Under the pieces are notes generated by a model, which ran no database searches, was not told where the DNA came from, and worked only from the letters and a program-made list of their open reading frames with translations. Below, in pieces: positions 12,068 to 29,392 of a DNA stretch of 64,000 nt. Every line of letters begins with the position of its first letter. Position 1 is the stretch's first letter. This stretch comes from Isoetes taiwanensis (lineage: Eukaryota; Streptophyta; Lycopodiopsida; Isoetales; Isoetaceae). The translations under genes were made by a program, and so were the position numbers. The stretch spans positions 2,289,528 to 2,353,527 of the forward strand of contig JAJEKV010000104.1 of the NCBI GenBank assembly GCA_021234155.1, written 5' to 3'.

Positions 12068-13365
12068 CTTGAAAGATCTTGGTGTGAAGCGAACTACTTG
12101 AAGCTCGAACACACTTGCATATATTAAACCATTCTGGTGTTGGACTATGCTATCTTGTATGGTGATAACTTAACAATAAGCATAAAAACAACTCGTTCAG
12201 GTAGCATCCAGGTGTGATATTCCAAGGTGATTGTGCAAATAACTCCAGTAATTTGTCTACAACCTGCACGCATGAATAAGATTATTAAACAATCAACCTA
12301 CTACATATATAATCCTACGAGGAAGCCAAATAAATATTTTGAGTATGAAATTCTAGAAGGTAGTACCGTGGTGTAAAGCTTTTGAGTGCATTTGGTGCAA
12401 TCAAGCTCAAATGGTGGCAATGATCCTACATTATTTCCCGTGACAAAGAAAATGACTGCATTTAATGGTTTCTTTGTATCCTCCCATAATCTGCTTTCCC
12501 TGGTCCAATTCTTACAGATCTGCCCAATGAGCTAGATATGCTTCCACTGGTTTTATTACAACAACAGAAGCATCATTACTACTTGGAGCCAAAGCAAATA
12601 AAGTGAAGCCCTCCAGGTTATCCTCACTTCTTGGCAATAACATGACAAAACAATAAATAGGTCAGACAAATTCTCCATTGCCTTGTACAGTAGCACAGTA
12701 TCTAATACACTTTAAATTCAGCTGGAACCAAGACAAAGTGCCCTAAACCTCAACTCAAAACAAAGATGGCAGTAAGGTTTCATGCTTTACCTTCTTGTCC
12801 TTTCTGAAACCAAGTGCATGTTCAAAATATGATCAAGCCTTGATAGACATAATGCATTTGCTGCCAGAGATGCTCACATGGAAAATAAATGTGAGCATTT
12901 AACATAGTTTGCTACATAAAATTTCCAGCCACTTCAGAAGAGGAAATGACTCTTATGAAACACATGTTCAATGATGAATAGAAGAGGTAAATTATCTAAA
13001 ACGATAAAAAGAGAGATTCTGCTCAACAATGTGATAGAAATACTTGTATTTAGTTGCTATAGAAATACTTGTAATAAAATAAGCACATACATACTCGTCA
13101 CTTTAATTGAAAATATAACTTTTGAAATCATTATTGACCCTGTGCTGCTTGCAATGAAGTTCAATGGCATCAATCTGACGAATCTTGAGTCCTCTGGTTT
13201 GTGCAACCTCACTTGTAGTTGCAACATACGACCCACATGCATGTTCTGCCGCACGGATATGAACCAACGTCATATGAACTAGCGTCTGGACATCGATTCA
13301 GCCATCGCCACTCCATGATATTCCACTGCCGTGTCAAAATACCTAGTTAATCTACTGCAATTAAT
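12068..13365 (-). pseudogene. Unidentified decayed multi-exon host gene
   Basis: Three protein-like segments lie in order on the minus strand. Segment 1 (about 13345-13150) reads TLVHMTLVHIRAAEHACGSY, then VAQTRGLKIRQIDAIELHC, with a frame change near 13280. Segment 2 (12629-12367) reads EGFTLFALAPSSNDASVVVI, KPVEAYLAHWADL, then after a 1-base frame change CKNWTRESRLWEDTKKPLNA and PPFELDCTKCTQKLY. It ends at a GTACTA donor-like site. Segment 3 (12263-12068) starts after a TGCAG acceptor: VVDKLLELFAQSPWNITPG, then LLLSYHHTR, a stop, and HSPTPEWFNICKCVRASS. Splice phase between segments 2 and 3 agrees. I do not recognise the protein. The frameshifts and stop argue for a pseudogene or for base errors. 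Confidence 0.5.
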
Positions 13366-13954
13366 AACAAGCAGTCAGAAATTATAAACAAACTTTGGAT
13401 GAAGCTGGAAGTCGGGATTGATCGCCAAGACATCGCCAAGATAGCGCCATCGGCGGTTTGGCCAAAAAGCTCGCTTATGCAATCATTTCCAAACCTAGAT
13501 GAACCCTTAGATTTCCCGACCTTTAAAGTATATCGCTTTTAGTGGCTTTTCATTTTTAAAGGGAAGATCATGCCATGTTGCACCATTTGCCCCTTTGGTG
13601 TTAAAGCCATTATGCCACGTGGCATGATCTGGGCCATCGATCAAGATCTGGGCCATCGATCGAGGCGGAGGGACATTGGGACGATCTCGGCCGTCCGACG
13701 GGCAGACATACAGACGCCACAGTTTTATGATATAAGAAGATTCTATTCTATTATTGAAATGGATGTCTCTTCCGAAGTTTGCCCCGCTTTTGAGATAGTC
13801 CTAATCATTTTTGACATTAGCATTCCATTCCACGCCCACAAACTTCTCAGAGCACCATCTGTGCATGACTTGGCATTATACATACTTGAGGTTCTAGATA
13901 AACATCAGCAATTACTGAGCCCTCAGTAGTCATTATCTCCGCTTGTCTAGTATC

Positions 13955-14114
13955 ATCATTACTGCAAAGGTTTTTCCCTTGAAAACCTTTCGAGGCGAGA
14001 GCAGGTTTTTTAATCCTAGTAGTAATGATTGTACTAGCCCATTGTATGGGTCCCATGACCTATTGGTCTCCGTGGACGTTAAAAAAACTATTCTATTCTA
14101 TTCTATTCTATTCA
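13955..14114 (+). mobile_element. LINE family A, copy 3: structured 3' end and (TTCTA)n tail
   Basis: The outer stem pairs ATCATTACT (13955-13963) with AGTAATGAT (14021-14029). The inner hairpin pairs AAAGGTTTT (13966-13974) with AAAACCTTT (13982-13990). Then come ATTGGTCTCCGTGGACG and a TTCTA tail at about 14090-14114. Compared with copy 1, paired positions change together (G-C to A-T inside, T-A to C-G outside). Upstream sequence is not LINE-like, so the copy is 5' truncated. Confidence 0.75.
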
Positions 14115-15430
14115 TTAAGTACATTTATTATCCCTTGCCCTTGTGTACTATGCGAATTCAGGGATAACAATTTACCTAGCTTTGCTAGTTTATTATAGCA
14201 CTCTTGTATTGAGTAAGGTACTTTTCTACACAATGATCATTTAGTTATGGGACCTATTGTTGGAAGGAGAGGCATCTTCAACATCCTATTGTAGATCTCA
14301 CAAACCAACAAACTACACTATTATGGAGGAGGAGGATTTAATGTCCAGTAGAGACGAATTGATCTACAAGATGCACCGGATGCACACACAATGCTAACAT
14401 TATGCTATCGATCATGCCTTCATTATGAATAAACACCATACTATTTACGGAATGTTGACATGTATATATGCAAAGTGGCCCCTCGACATATATATTTGAT
14501 AATAGTAGAAAAATGGCACAAACGAAAGAGCATTTGGTTGGAAGTCCTTCAACAAACTATTGAACAATGGTGTGTAAAATCACATTTGATGTATGATTAA
14601 TGTTGAAATATATATGATTAGCCGCTGCCATGCTTATGCTCAAAAGTCAAGGGACGTGTTTTATGAAACATGTTGGAAAATGATTGTTACAATTATTCAA
14701 AGGTGCACAGTTTCTTGCTCAAGGTATAGTCATTTTATTGGTCGTCTAGCTAAGGTTGATCACCAAGAGAAGTAGAGTATATTCTGTTGAACGCCACATG
14801 CATGTTCTTAGCAGGGTATATGCTTGAATAGAGAATGACGTGTCGTGCATCAGATGGTGCTGCCGCTGTACGTGTTGTTAATGTATGCAGTTGGGATAAG
14901 CACAAGACTTGACGCCGAATTAAAGCCACATAAGGTTCATATTTCCTTATATGTTAAGCCACAATGTAAACATGTATGTAATGAAGCCTAAGATCCAACC
15001 TAAATGGAGGGACCTGGGCTTATGGTATGTAAAAACAAAGCATGGAATCTTATCTATACGGGAATCTATGAATACACATGGGGTACACGCCATAATATGC
15101 ATGAAACAAAATGTTGCATATGCCCAGAAGGCTGAATGATGAGGTCGTAATGTCGTGCCAAACATCGACATTGAACATAAGCAGAACTATGGGGCCTTTG
15201 AATTGAAGCACAAGCTTCAGAAAACGACAAAATAGATAGATGGATAGTATTTTTTTTGGAGAAGAAAGAAGCATGGTTGAAAGCGTAAATAACATGCAAG
15301 GCGTATGGACTCGAGAAGAAAGAAGCATGGGTAAATAGAAGGGTAAATAGTTAACTTGCAAAACCTATGGGCAACCGGGCCATCCGGTGACGGAGGATAT
15401 ACCGGCGGTAGGCCGTATATTGTGGGCCGG
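14115..15430. other. Spacer upstream of the kinase gene
   Basis: AT-rich sequence without a convincing gene. Around 15252-15340 the phrase GAGAAGAAAGAAGCATGG occurs twice, about 54 bases apart, with partly shared flanks: a small imperfect duplication. Confidence 0.45.
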
Positions 15431-15489
15431 TTTCTCGAGCGGACGAGATAAGAGATAAGGACGTGAGCTAGAGTCTGGAGCGTCGGAGA

Positions 15490-15573
15490 CACGTGGGGCG
15501 AGTTCTTGGTCGGTACATGGCGACAACGTGGCAGGAAGCAATCCGACGTGGCCGTTTGGTGTGGTGACGTGGC
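15490..15573 (+). promoter_or_regulatory. Cluster of four ACGTGG cores (G-box/ABRE-like), putative kinase promoter
   Basis: GACACGTGGGG carries a CACGTG core at 15490-15495. ACGTGGC follows at 15526-15532, 15546-15552 and 15567-15573. Spacings are 35, 20 and 21 bases, about two helical turns between the last three. The cluster is about 480-565 bp upstream of the proposed ATG of the YAK1-type kinase, in a locally GC-rich stretch. ACGT-core elements bind plant bZIP and bHLH factors; activity here is inferred. Confidence 0.45.
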
Positions 15574-16054
15574 AGAAAGGCGTGACATGGCACCTTACGC
15601 GGGCTATTGGGAAAGCGAGCTCCGTGGGCTCAAGGGGAGGAGGGATCGCCGGAGTAGAAGACTACAAGCAAGTAGTGTACTACCCCTGCCGCAAATCTTC
15701 CTGCGCTAGTTTCTAAGAGGGCCGCCAAGCTTGGCGGCGCCTCTGTACCCCTGCATCGTTGAATTCTGCTTTCCAAGTCAGTATGGAGCTCATAGAGTGG
15801 TATACCGATAGTGGCGGAGGAATAAGACGCTAAAATTGAGTTTTTTGAAGCACATCGGACGTGGGTCAAATTTGGGTTATGGCAGTATGGGGTCGGATCA
15901 AGTGGAAGGATCCCAGGACCCGTGGAAGATGGCGGTGGTTGTAGTTTGTAATGGAAAGTTAGGAATTACCCTGGCTTTTGCCGGAGGAGGAAAATGGTGG
16001 TGGAGAAGTTGTATTTTGTGATGGGGTGAAGAAGAACTGTGGGGTGTTGAATGT

Positions 16055-23058
<7,004 letters not shown>

Positions 23059-23267
23059 CTATCACAACGAGGTTATTGCAGGCAGGTCACCAAGGGTTCT
23101 CCCTTTTTGTCAATCTGGAATAGATTGATAAAATTGCAGGACGATCCCTGGTAGCCACATCTATTGGGATTGCGCGACAACTGAAGTCTAATTTATTTCG
23201 TGTAGCTATGAAAGCATTTATTCCAACGTTTGCTTGTAATCGAGCCCATTTGAGCTCTTACGCATGC

Positions 23268-23273
23268 AATAAA
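23268..23273 (+). terminator. AATAAA polyadenylation signal candidate of the kinase gene
   Basis: AATAAA lies about 210 bp after the proposed stop, in T/A-rich sequence, at a plausible distance for a plant 3' UTR. Confidence 0.4.
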
Positions 23274-23486
23274 AAAGCTCCTTGTCTGTGTAAAATCATG
23301 TTTTTGTACGTACCATTGATTTATGATTAGCTTACTAGTTTTACTTACAAATTATGCATTTTCTGGACGAAGCAAAAGACCAATGTGGTGCATGGTTTGC
23401 CACGCCATGTCTGAGTGTTGTACTGGATTGTAGCAAATTCAATAAGTGGCCCTCAAAGTACGACATTGGAACATTATGTATTAGGT

Positions 23487-23655
23487 AATTCCCATCACGA
23501 GGGCTATTACGCCTTGTAAAGTCTTGGCGACTTCCAACAAGGCGGCGCCCGGCGTCGACGAGTTCTTGGCGACTTCCAACAAGGCGGCGCCCGGCGTCGA
23601 CGAGTTTGGCGGCGCCGCCAGGACTTTATAGGCGTAATGCCCGACTGGTGGAAAT
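23487..23655. mobile_element. MITE-like fold-back element with internal 42-bp tandem repeat
   Basis: The left end (23487-23524: AATTCCCATCAC..., ATTACGCC, AAAGTC) is an imperfect reverse complement of the right end (23622-23655: GACTTTATAGGCGTAAT to GGAAATT). Inside, a GC-rich 42-bp unit beginning CTTGGCGACTTCCAACAAGG is repeated at 23523 and 23565. No coding capacity. Confidence 0.65.
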
Positions 23656-23661
23656 TATAGG

Positions 23662-24259
23662 ATGTAATAACCGTTTGTTAAAATTACATCTAATACTAAT
23701 TTGCCACGTGGGACCTTGAAAATTTGTCTTAGTGGCGATGGCGGAGAAGGGATGGCAGCTGGGCTAGGTTTGAGAAGCTATGGCAGACAAGCTTCGTCAT
23801 TCTCAAAAAATTTGGGAAGAAGATCTTGCAAGAGGTTTAGTCTTGGCAGTCATAATAGATGCAACCGTGAAGATTAAAGCTTCTGCCAGTATTAATAAGA
23901 AATAAACAGATTAAAGCTTAAAAGAACGTCCATCTTCCGCCGGATTAAAGCTATTATATAGCCATTTACCAAAACCGTTTTTGATCCAAAGATATTTCGA
24001 TGCCTTGGCCCTTCTTTCCATTTCGATCCTTCTGTGCATGAAAGTATTTCGATCCTTCTGTGCATTTCTATTTACCATTTACCAAACCTATTGTGGCGAA
24101 GTTAAACTTGTGGCGGACACAAAGAAAGAAATATGGCTCGCCGCGAAGAAGAAACAAAGGGATAGCGGCCAGCCGCTCATAAAAAAGTGAAGGAAGTTTT
24201 TACCCTATTATATTAGCCAAAAAACCACACAGTAATTTTAAAGCAAACGGTTATTACAT
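23662..24259. mobile_element. MITE-like element with about 27-bp terminal inverted repeats
   Basis: ATGTAATAACCGTTTG with TTAAAATTAC at 23662-23687 matches the reverse complement of 24232-24259. The 598-bp interior has no recognised transposase, so it is probably non-autonomous. Its right end coincides with the split point of the duplicated unit. TIR length would fit several superfamilies, and a target duplication could not be fixed. Confidence 0.65.
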
Positions 24260-24794
24260 GATCTTTGCATAGTCTTTCTCAAAGTCGTCTAACGACATTG
24301 AACGTATTCATAAAAAAGTATAAAGGTACCATTGATTTATGATTAGCTTACTAGTTTTACTTACAGATTATGCATTTTCTGGACGAAGCAAAAGGCCAAT
24401 GAGTCCATAGTTTGCCACGCCATGTCGAGTGTCGTACTGGATTGTAGCAAATCAATAAGTGGCCCTCAAAGTACGACATTGCAACATTATGTGATCTTTG
24501 CATAGTCTTAGTACTCTTTCTCAAAATCGTTTAACGACATTGAATGTATTCATAAAAAAGTGTAAAGGTTCTTTTTGTAGATATTTGCAAAGCATTTGAT
24601 ACAAATTCATGGATGAAATGTAATGGTTGCTGCTTGTTTTTTATCAACAAGTCACTTAAGTGCGAATCTAGAGAAAACAAATTTTGAAGTTAAAAGAGTG
24701 GCATCTATTTCTATTGTAGAAACATCAATATAGTAGTGAAGAGCTACAAGCATCTAGGACTAAGCATCTAGGACTAGCAGTATCGAGTAACTAT

Positions 24795-25530
24795 ACATAT
24801 TCTAAACGAGGTACACCCTGGACTACCACGGTCGTCCTGGATCAGCCAATCAAACGGCCCCCATCGTATGTTGGAGCCTCTGGACACCTCTCGCTTCGAT
24901 TATGCTCAATTATGATTGGGGGCCTATGATTTTAAGATGTCGAATCTGAAGTTTGCCTAAGGTTTTGATGGTATATCGAGCCTCTATACCGGTTTCATAA
25001 AGCTTTTAGAATATGAAATATCTGGGGATTCGAACCTCTACCAAAATAACTCAATGTCCTAATAAGACTACTTTAACCAATCTAACCGGTGAGGTAATGT
25101 GACTATTTTTTATCTTAAATCTATGTTTTTTTATAATAACCCATTGAATTGTTTTTAGGGATATGGTCTATGGTTTCAAGAATTATATCTATATCAAATC
25201 CCCCTGAACCCCCATGATTTTAAGATGTCGAATCTGAAGTTTGCCTAAGGTTTTGATGGTATATCGAGCCTCTATACGGTTTCACTTAAGCTTTTTAGAA
25301 TATGAAATACCTGGATTGAACCTCTACCAAAATAACTCAATGTCCTAATAAGACTACTTTAACCAATCTAACCAAAGGAGGTAATGTGACTATTTTTTAT
25401 CTTAAATCTATGTTTTTTTATAATAACCCATTGAATTGTTTTAGGGATATGGTCTATGGTTTCAAGAATTATATCTATATCAAATCCCCCTGGAACCCCC
25501 TGTTATTTTGCTACATATTGCAGTGGATAG
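24795..25530 (-). repeat. Dispersed repeat with tRNA-like A/B box motifs (SINE candidate), two joined copies
   Basis: Copy 1 (24795-25211) and a copy lacking its first 140 bp (25212-25530) are joined directly. On the minus strand copy 1 carries GAGGTTCGAATCCCC (25024-25038), a good polymerase III B box, about 40 bases after GGTTAGATTGGTTAAAG, an A-box-like word (about 25074-25090). Copy 2 has the decayed GGTTCAATCC. A third copy lies at 48546-48987 with GGTTCGAGCCC. The repeat extends beyond the tRNA-like part on both sides, so it may be a SINE inside a larger repeat. Confidence 0.55.
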
Positions 25531-27230
25531 ATGGATGCAGAAAAGCAATGGTTTCAAAATGCTGTAGAATTTAGTTCCAACACTTGGCCAACATTCAACC
25601 ATCCTATATTGATGTCACGAATGGGCCTAAAGTTAGCACGAAAGACATGTAATATCTATTGTTTAAATTTGGTTTTTCCAGCAAGTCGAAAACTTTTTAA
25701 TTTTTTTTTTCAGGCCACTTTGCCTAAGGTTATGGGATTTTTGATGCCTGAAAATATTTTTGGTTATCCGAAAATTAGATTTTTTTTCTTGAGATCTTAA
25801 TGGTTTTAGACGTCGGCAAAAAACTATGGGTAATTTGTTTGTCTAATTTTTCCCTCTCCATCCGTGTATGCATTCCCCTATCCGTGTATCCGTGTATACA
25901 TCACTTACTATCCTCGACATGCTTATCCGATCACAGATGAAGGATGCATGATGCCACGATTGCTTTTCCTATGATTTGAGAAATTTGCATTCTGCGGTAC
26001 TTTCCCCTTTCAGAGGATTTGACGGATTCTTTATCCTTGGCATGCTGTGGGATTATTGTTGGTGGGATCGTCCATCTTTACAGGTGGTGGTCTAGGTATG
26101 CAAGTGGCTAAGAATTGATTCAAAGCTCCAAATTGTGAGTTAGGGCTTCGTTCTGCAGTCCAGCCCATATAATATCTTATCAAGAATGTGTTCCTTTCTA
26201 TGGTCTGTGCGAAATGATTATTGCATGCTTTCTGGATGCAAAAAGCTGCTATACTGGTACTTTAGACAAGTTCCAAAGTAGGATTCAAAGAAATGGAGGC
26301 GACAATGTCCGGATACGGCAAAGTCTAGGTCACATCTTTCTTTGATTTCTTTGTTTTGTTTACGTCTTATGTAAATGGGTCTTTGAGCTTTGCATAAGAT
26401 TTTAGCTTTAAGAAGACAATTTTAAGGATAACTGGGTTCTTCCAATTGATTTGAGAAGATAGCCATTATAGGTGGACTGGTTTCTCTCCAAACTATCACG
26501 GAAATATTGTGGCTTTCTTCACAAGATCAATCACTATTTTGGCAACAATATTTTCCAGCTGGGAGGCCATTAATTCATTGAAAATTTGTATCTGTTCTGA
26601 TTTTCTCTGGATATGGCTGGTGCTTCCGCTCGATCATAACTTTTTGACACTGCCATACTGAGTAATCTTTCATGCCTTATTTCTTTCTTTTTGTAGATTT
26701 ATGCAAATATTATTGCTGGAAGAGCAACAATGTCTGCTTTTCTTGCAGCTGAAGAGCTAAAATGACTGCAAGTTACACATTCAGTATTTTCACGACAATT
26801 TGTTTTCTTTATCATGTTCCCACTGTTTGTCAAGGCTCAATGCATGAGAAGATGGGATGAGCATCTATAACAATTGGATTACCATGCCTGATTTTTGTTC
26901 GTTTCCATTTTTGGATAGAAATCAAAACATTTTGAGTGGGTGCTAGATAAACAGAGGATTACAAATTCAACCTTTTGGTTGCTCATGCAGTAGTCCAAGG
27001 TATGTATCTATACCATTTCTTAATTGATTATCCTACTCCTTGATAAAACTGTCCTTTTTGGGTCGTTTTTGTTTAAGATGTAATTCATATTTGATGCAAC
27101 TCAACGATAATAAAGGTTTGTAACAATAGGATTGTCAACTTATAGTTCATTTTTGCTTGGCCTGATGTTGTCAACTCATTGCAATTTTAGATAACCACTT
27201 TAATGGGATATGTTGTTTCAGACAAAGTGA
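25531..27230. other. Spacer with no recognised gene
   Basis: No convincing gene is seen. Short protein-like words such as GGGLGMQVAKN (near 26085) and RATMSAFLAAEEL (near 26720) occur without a continuous frame. Confidence 0.4.
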
Positions 27231-27234
27231 ATAT

Positions 27235-28130
27235 ATAGTGTCCATGGTGCTGCCCTTGGCGCAAAAAAAGTTGAAGAGCACATGGTAATTTCAAGTGTGA
27301 CCACGATCCCTCTATTGTTCCAGAAGATGTAAAAGACATATGAGCTGCTTTATTTTCTGAAGGCCCAAGTTCATTTCACAGTCTTTTGCTTCTGATGAAT
27401 GATTTAATGACCATTGCAGCCACTGGAGTACGCATACCCAGGCCCGTGTAGTAGTGGAAGCAGAAGGGAATGCCAATTTTGAAAGCTATGCTAAATGGTA
27501 CCTAAAAATTCTGCTGAGTTCTAACAAATGGCTGGGAAAGCGCCTTGCTAATATCTAAAATGTCTATGTTTGATTGTTGTAGCTGTCAGATTGCTATATC
27601 TCATCCTAGGTATTTACATGCTTTTACCAATTTTGAGTGCTCATAACAATTAGATGATGTTACAGACATAAATTTTACAGACACCAGATGATGGTACACG
27701 TACTTTCACAAGTCTGCCTGAATGGCCTTGCAAAAATTTTACCTGGTCTTATTGATGGAAGTGTTGATCTAGCTTGAAGGCATTAAAGCCCAGGAGCATG
27801 TAATTTATGTTTGGGAACATGCAATGGGAAGGGCTTGGTGAGGATGGTCATGCACATCAATGACCCTGTTACTTCATATTTTGATGCTACGGCTTGCAGA
27901 TGGAAACGAGATGGCTAGAGCCTGCAAGATAGCTGTTCTTAACCATAATAGGCCCTTCATTCCTACCTTTTCAAGGTAGAAATTGCCAAACTTGCTCGAC
28001 ACATCTATTGAAGGTGCTGAGAAGGAAGGATATGATACACCATTAGTGACCATGACTATGGAATTAAGTAGATCTGATTGTCCTAAGTGCATAACAAGCT
28101 GCTGGCATCCTCAAAAAGGAGGTGTAAGTG
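27235..28130 (+). other. Possible decayed coding region, unidentified
   Basis: Protein-like words appear in shifting frames: VHGAALGAKKVEEHM (near 27240), DHDPSIVPEDVKD (near 27300), VVVEAEGNANFESYAKW (near 27450), KILPGLIDGSVDLA (near 27735), and LADGNEMARACKIAVLNHN (near 27890) followed by RPFIPTFSR. They could be remnants of one plant gene on the plus strand, but no family is recognised and stops are frequent. Confidence 0.25.
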
Positions 28131-29392
28131 GTATCATTTGTTAGTTGGGGATTGTATGAGGATAAAGTTGCAAGTACAAGTGGCAAGTACTTCGTGCATT
28201 AGTTACTGTCATATTAGCATTAGATGTTTGAAGTTTGGAATTTAATAATTGAACAAAAAATACCATTAGAATGTATTAAGATGTATATGAATGTTATTCT
28301 TCATGTAATGGCATGCTGGATCAAGCTTGCTATGTTTAACAAAAATTATAAGTTGATTCTGATTAAATATAAGAGGTTTCTTAAACCAGCTGATTGTTCA
28401 GCTGATTAGCCCACCATGTGGAAACAGGTCATGGTTATGGATAAACTAATGCTCAGCCAATAGAAAGAGGTGTAGTATTCACATTGATGTGGCCTTGCAT
28501 TGCTATGTTATGTACCTTACTATTGCTATGTTGCTTTCGATCTAGAAGACAACAAACTACTTTGTTATGCTCATATTTGATAATGTATAATACTAGATGC
28601 CCAACTCTAACTCTCCAGTATAAATCAGGCACATATCATATATTGCATGTTTCGTGCATCCAAATAACTAGCATTCTAAAGGTGGCCACAAATCGTTCCA
28701 ACATACTAGCTCATATAATAGACCATGCATTCATGGCTGTTAGTGGTGATGTAAAGACCATGTCAAATGTTCCCATGTCAATGGGTATTTTTGTAAAGAG
28801 CACTTTTAATGGAATGCCACATATTTGGAATTCAAAGAAGCATCTATTACAAAAGCCTTAACTAACTTGATGTACCTTTATGTATCCCTAGATATAAAAT
28901 ATATAGGGTATGGTTGCTGCCACATGGATGTATCGTGCTGCGTAGTGCGAAGCCACCTCGACACCATCTCACGCTCCCCCCTGAACGACCACCAGCTGTC
29001 GCGACTTCATGAGCCTAGAAGCTAGGGCTCCCGTGCTGTATACCCACCCATCGCACAAATACGAACCCCCAAACATGCCCATTCCGAGGCATGATTCAAT
29101 CTTAGGGGCCGGAATTATGTATAAATTCCAGCCTCAATGCATCAAAAGGAGATGGGCAATCAGTGTGATTGTGGAGGATCAAGAAATTCGTGCACAAACC
29201 CTTCCTTCTTGCTTGGGACTCAATTGAAACCCTGCTTTCGCCGAAGGCTAGACCAATGGTGCCCACTAGAGCCCGACCAGGGATCGATGCTACAATGCCA
29301 AAGCGGCCGACCAAGAACATAACGACCGAAAATGAGTTTGTGCGCCCAAATCAAAGAAGAAAAATCCTCAGGCCAGCGGATCGGGAGCGATA
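28131..29392. other. Spacer before the pogo-like element
   Basis: The region 28131-28900 is AT-rich and 28930-29390 is richer in GC. The latter probably includes the 5' non-coding part of the transposon. No gene and no terminal inverted repeat were recognised. Confidence 0.4.

Larger units (their letters stand above)
23309..24569. repeat. Duplicated ~245-bp unit (A-B) whose first copy is split by an insertion
   Basis: Part A (about 170 bp, starting GTACCATTGATTTATG) is at 23309-23479 and again at 24326-24492. Part B (starting GATCTTTGCATAGTC) is at 24260-24327 and 24493-24569. In the second copy A and B touch at ATTATGT|GATCTTT. In the first copy they are separated by 780 bp (23480-24259). 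So a head-to-tail duplication predates, or has survived, an insertion into copy one. The second copy shows the empty site. Confidence 0.88.

Noticed and set aside
15836-16021. Open frame of 61 codons just upstream of the kinase start as an extra N-terminal exon
   Set aside because: It ends in a stop before the chosen ATG, has no splice donor in a useful phase, and is not similar to YAK1 N-termini.
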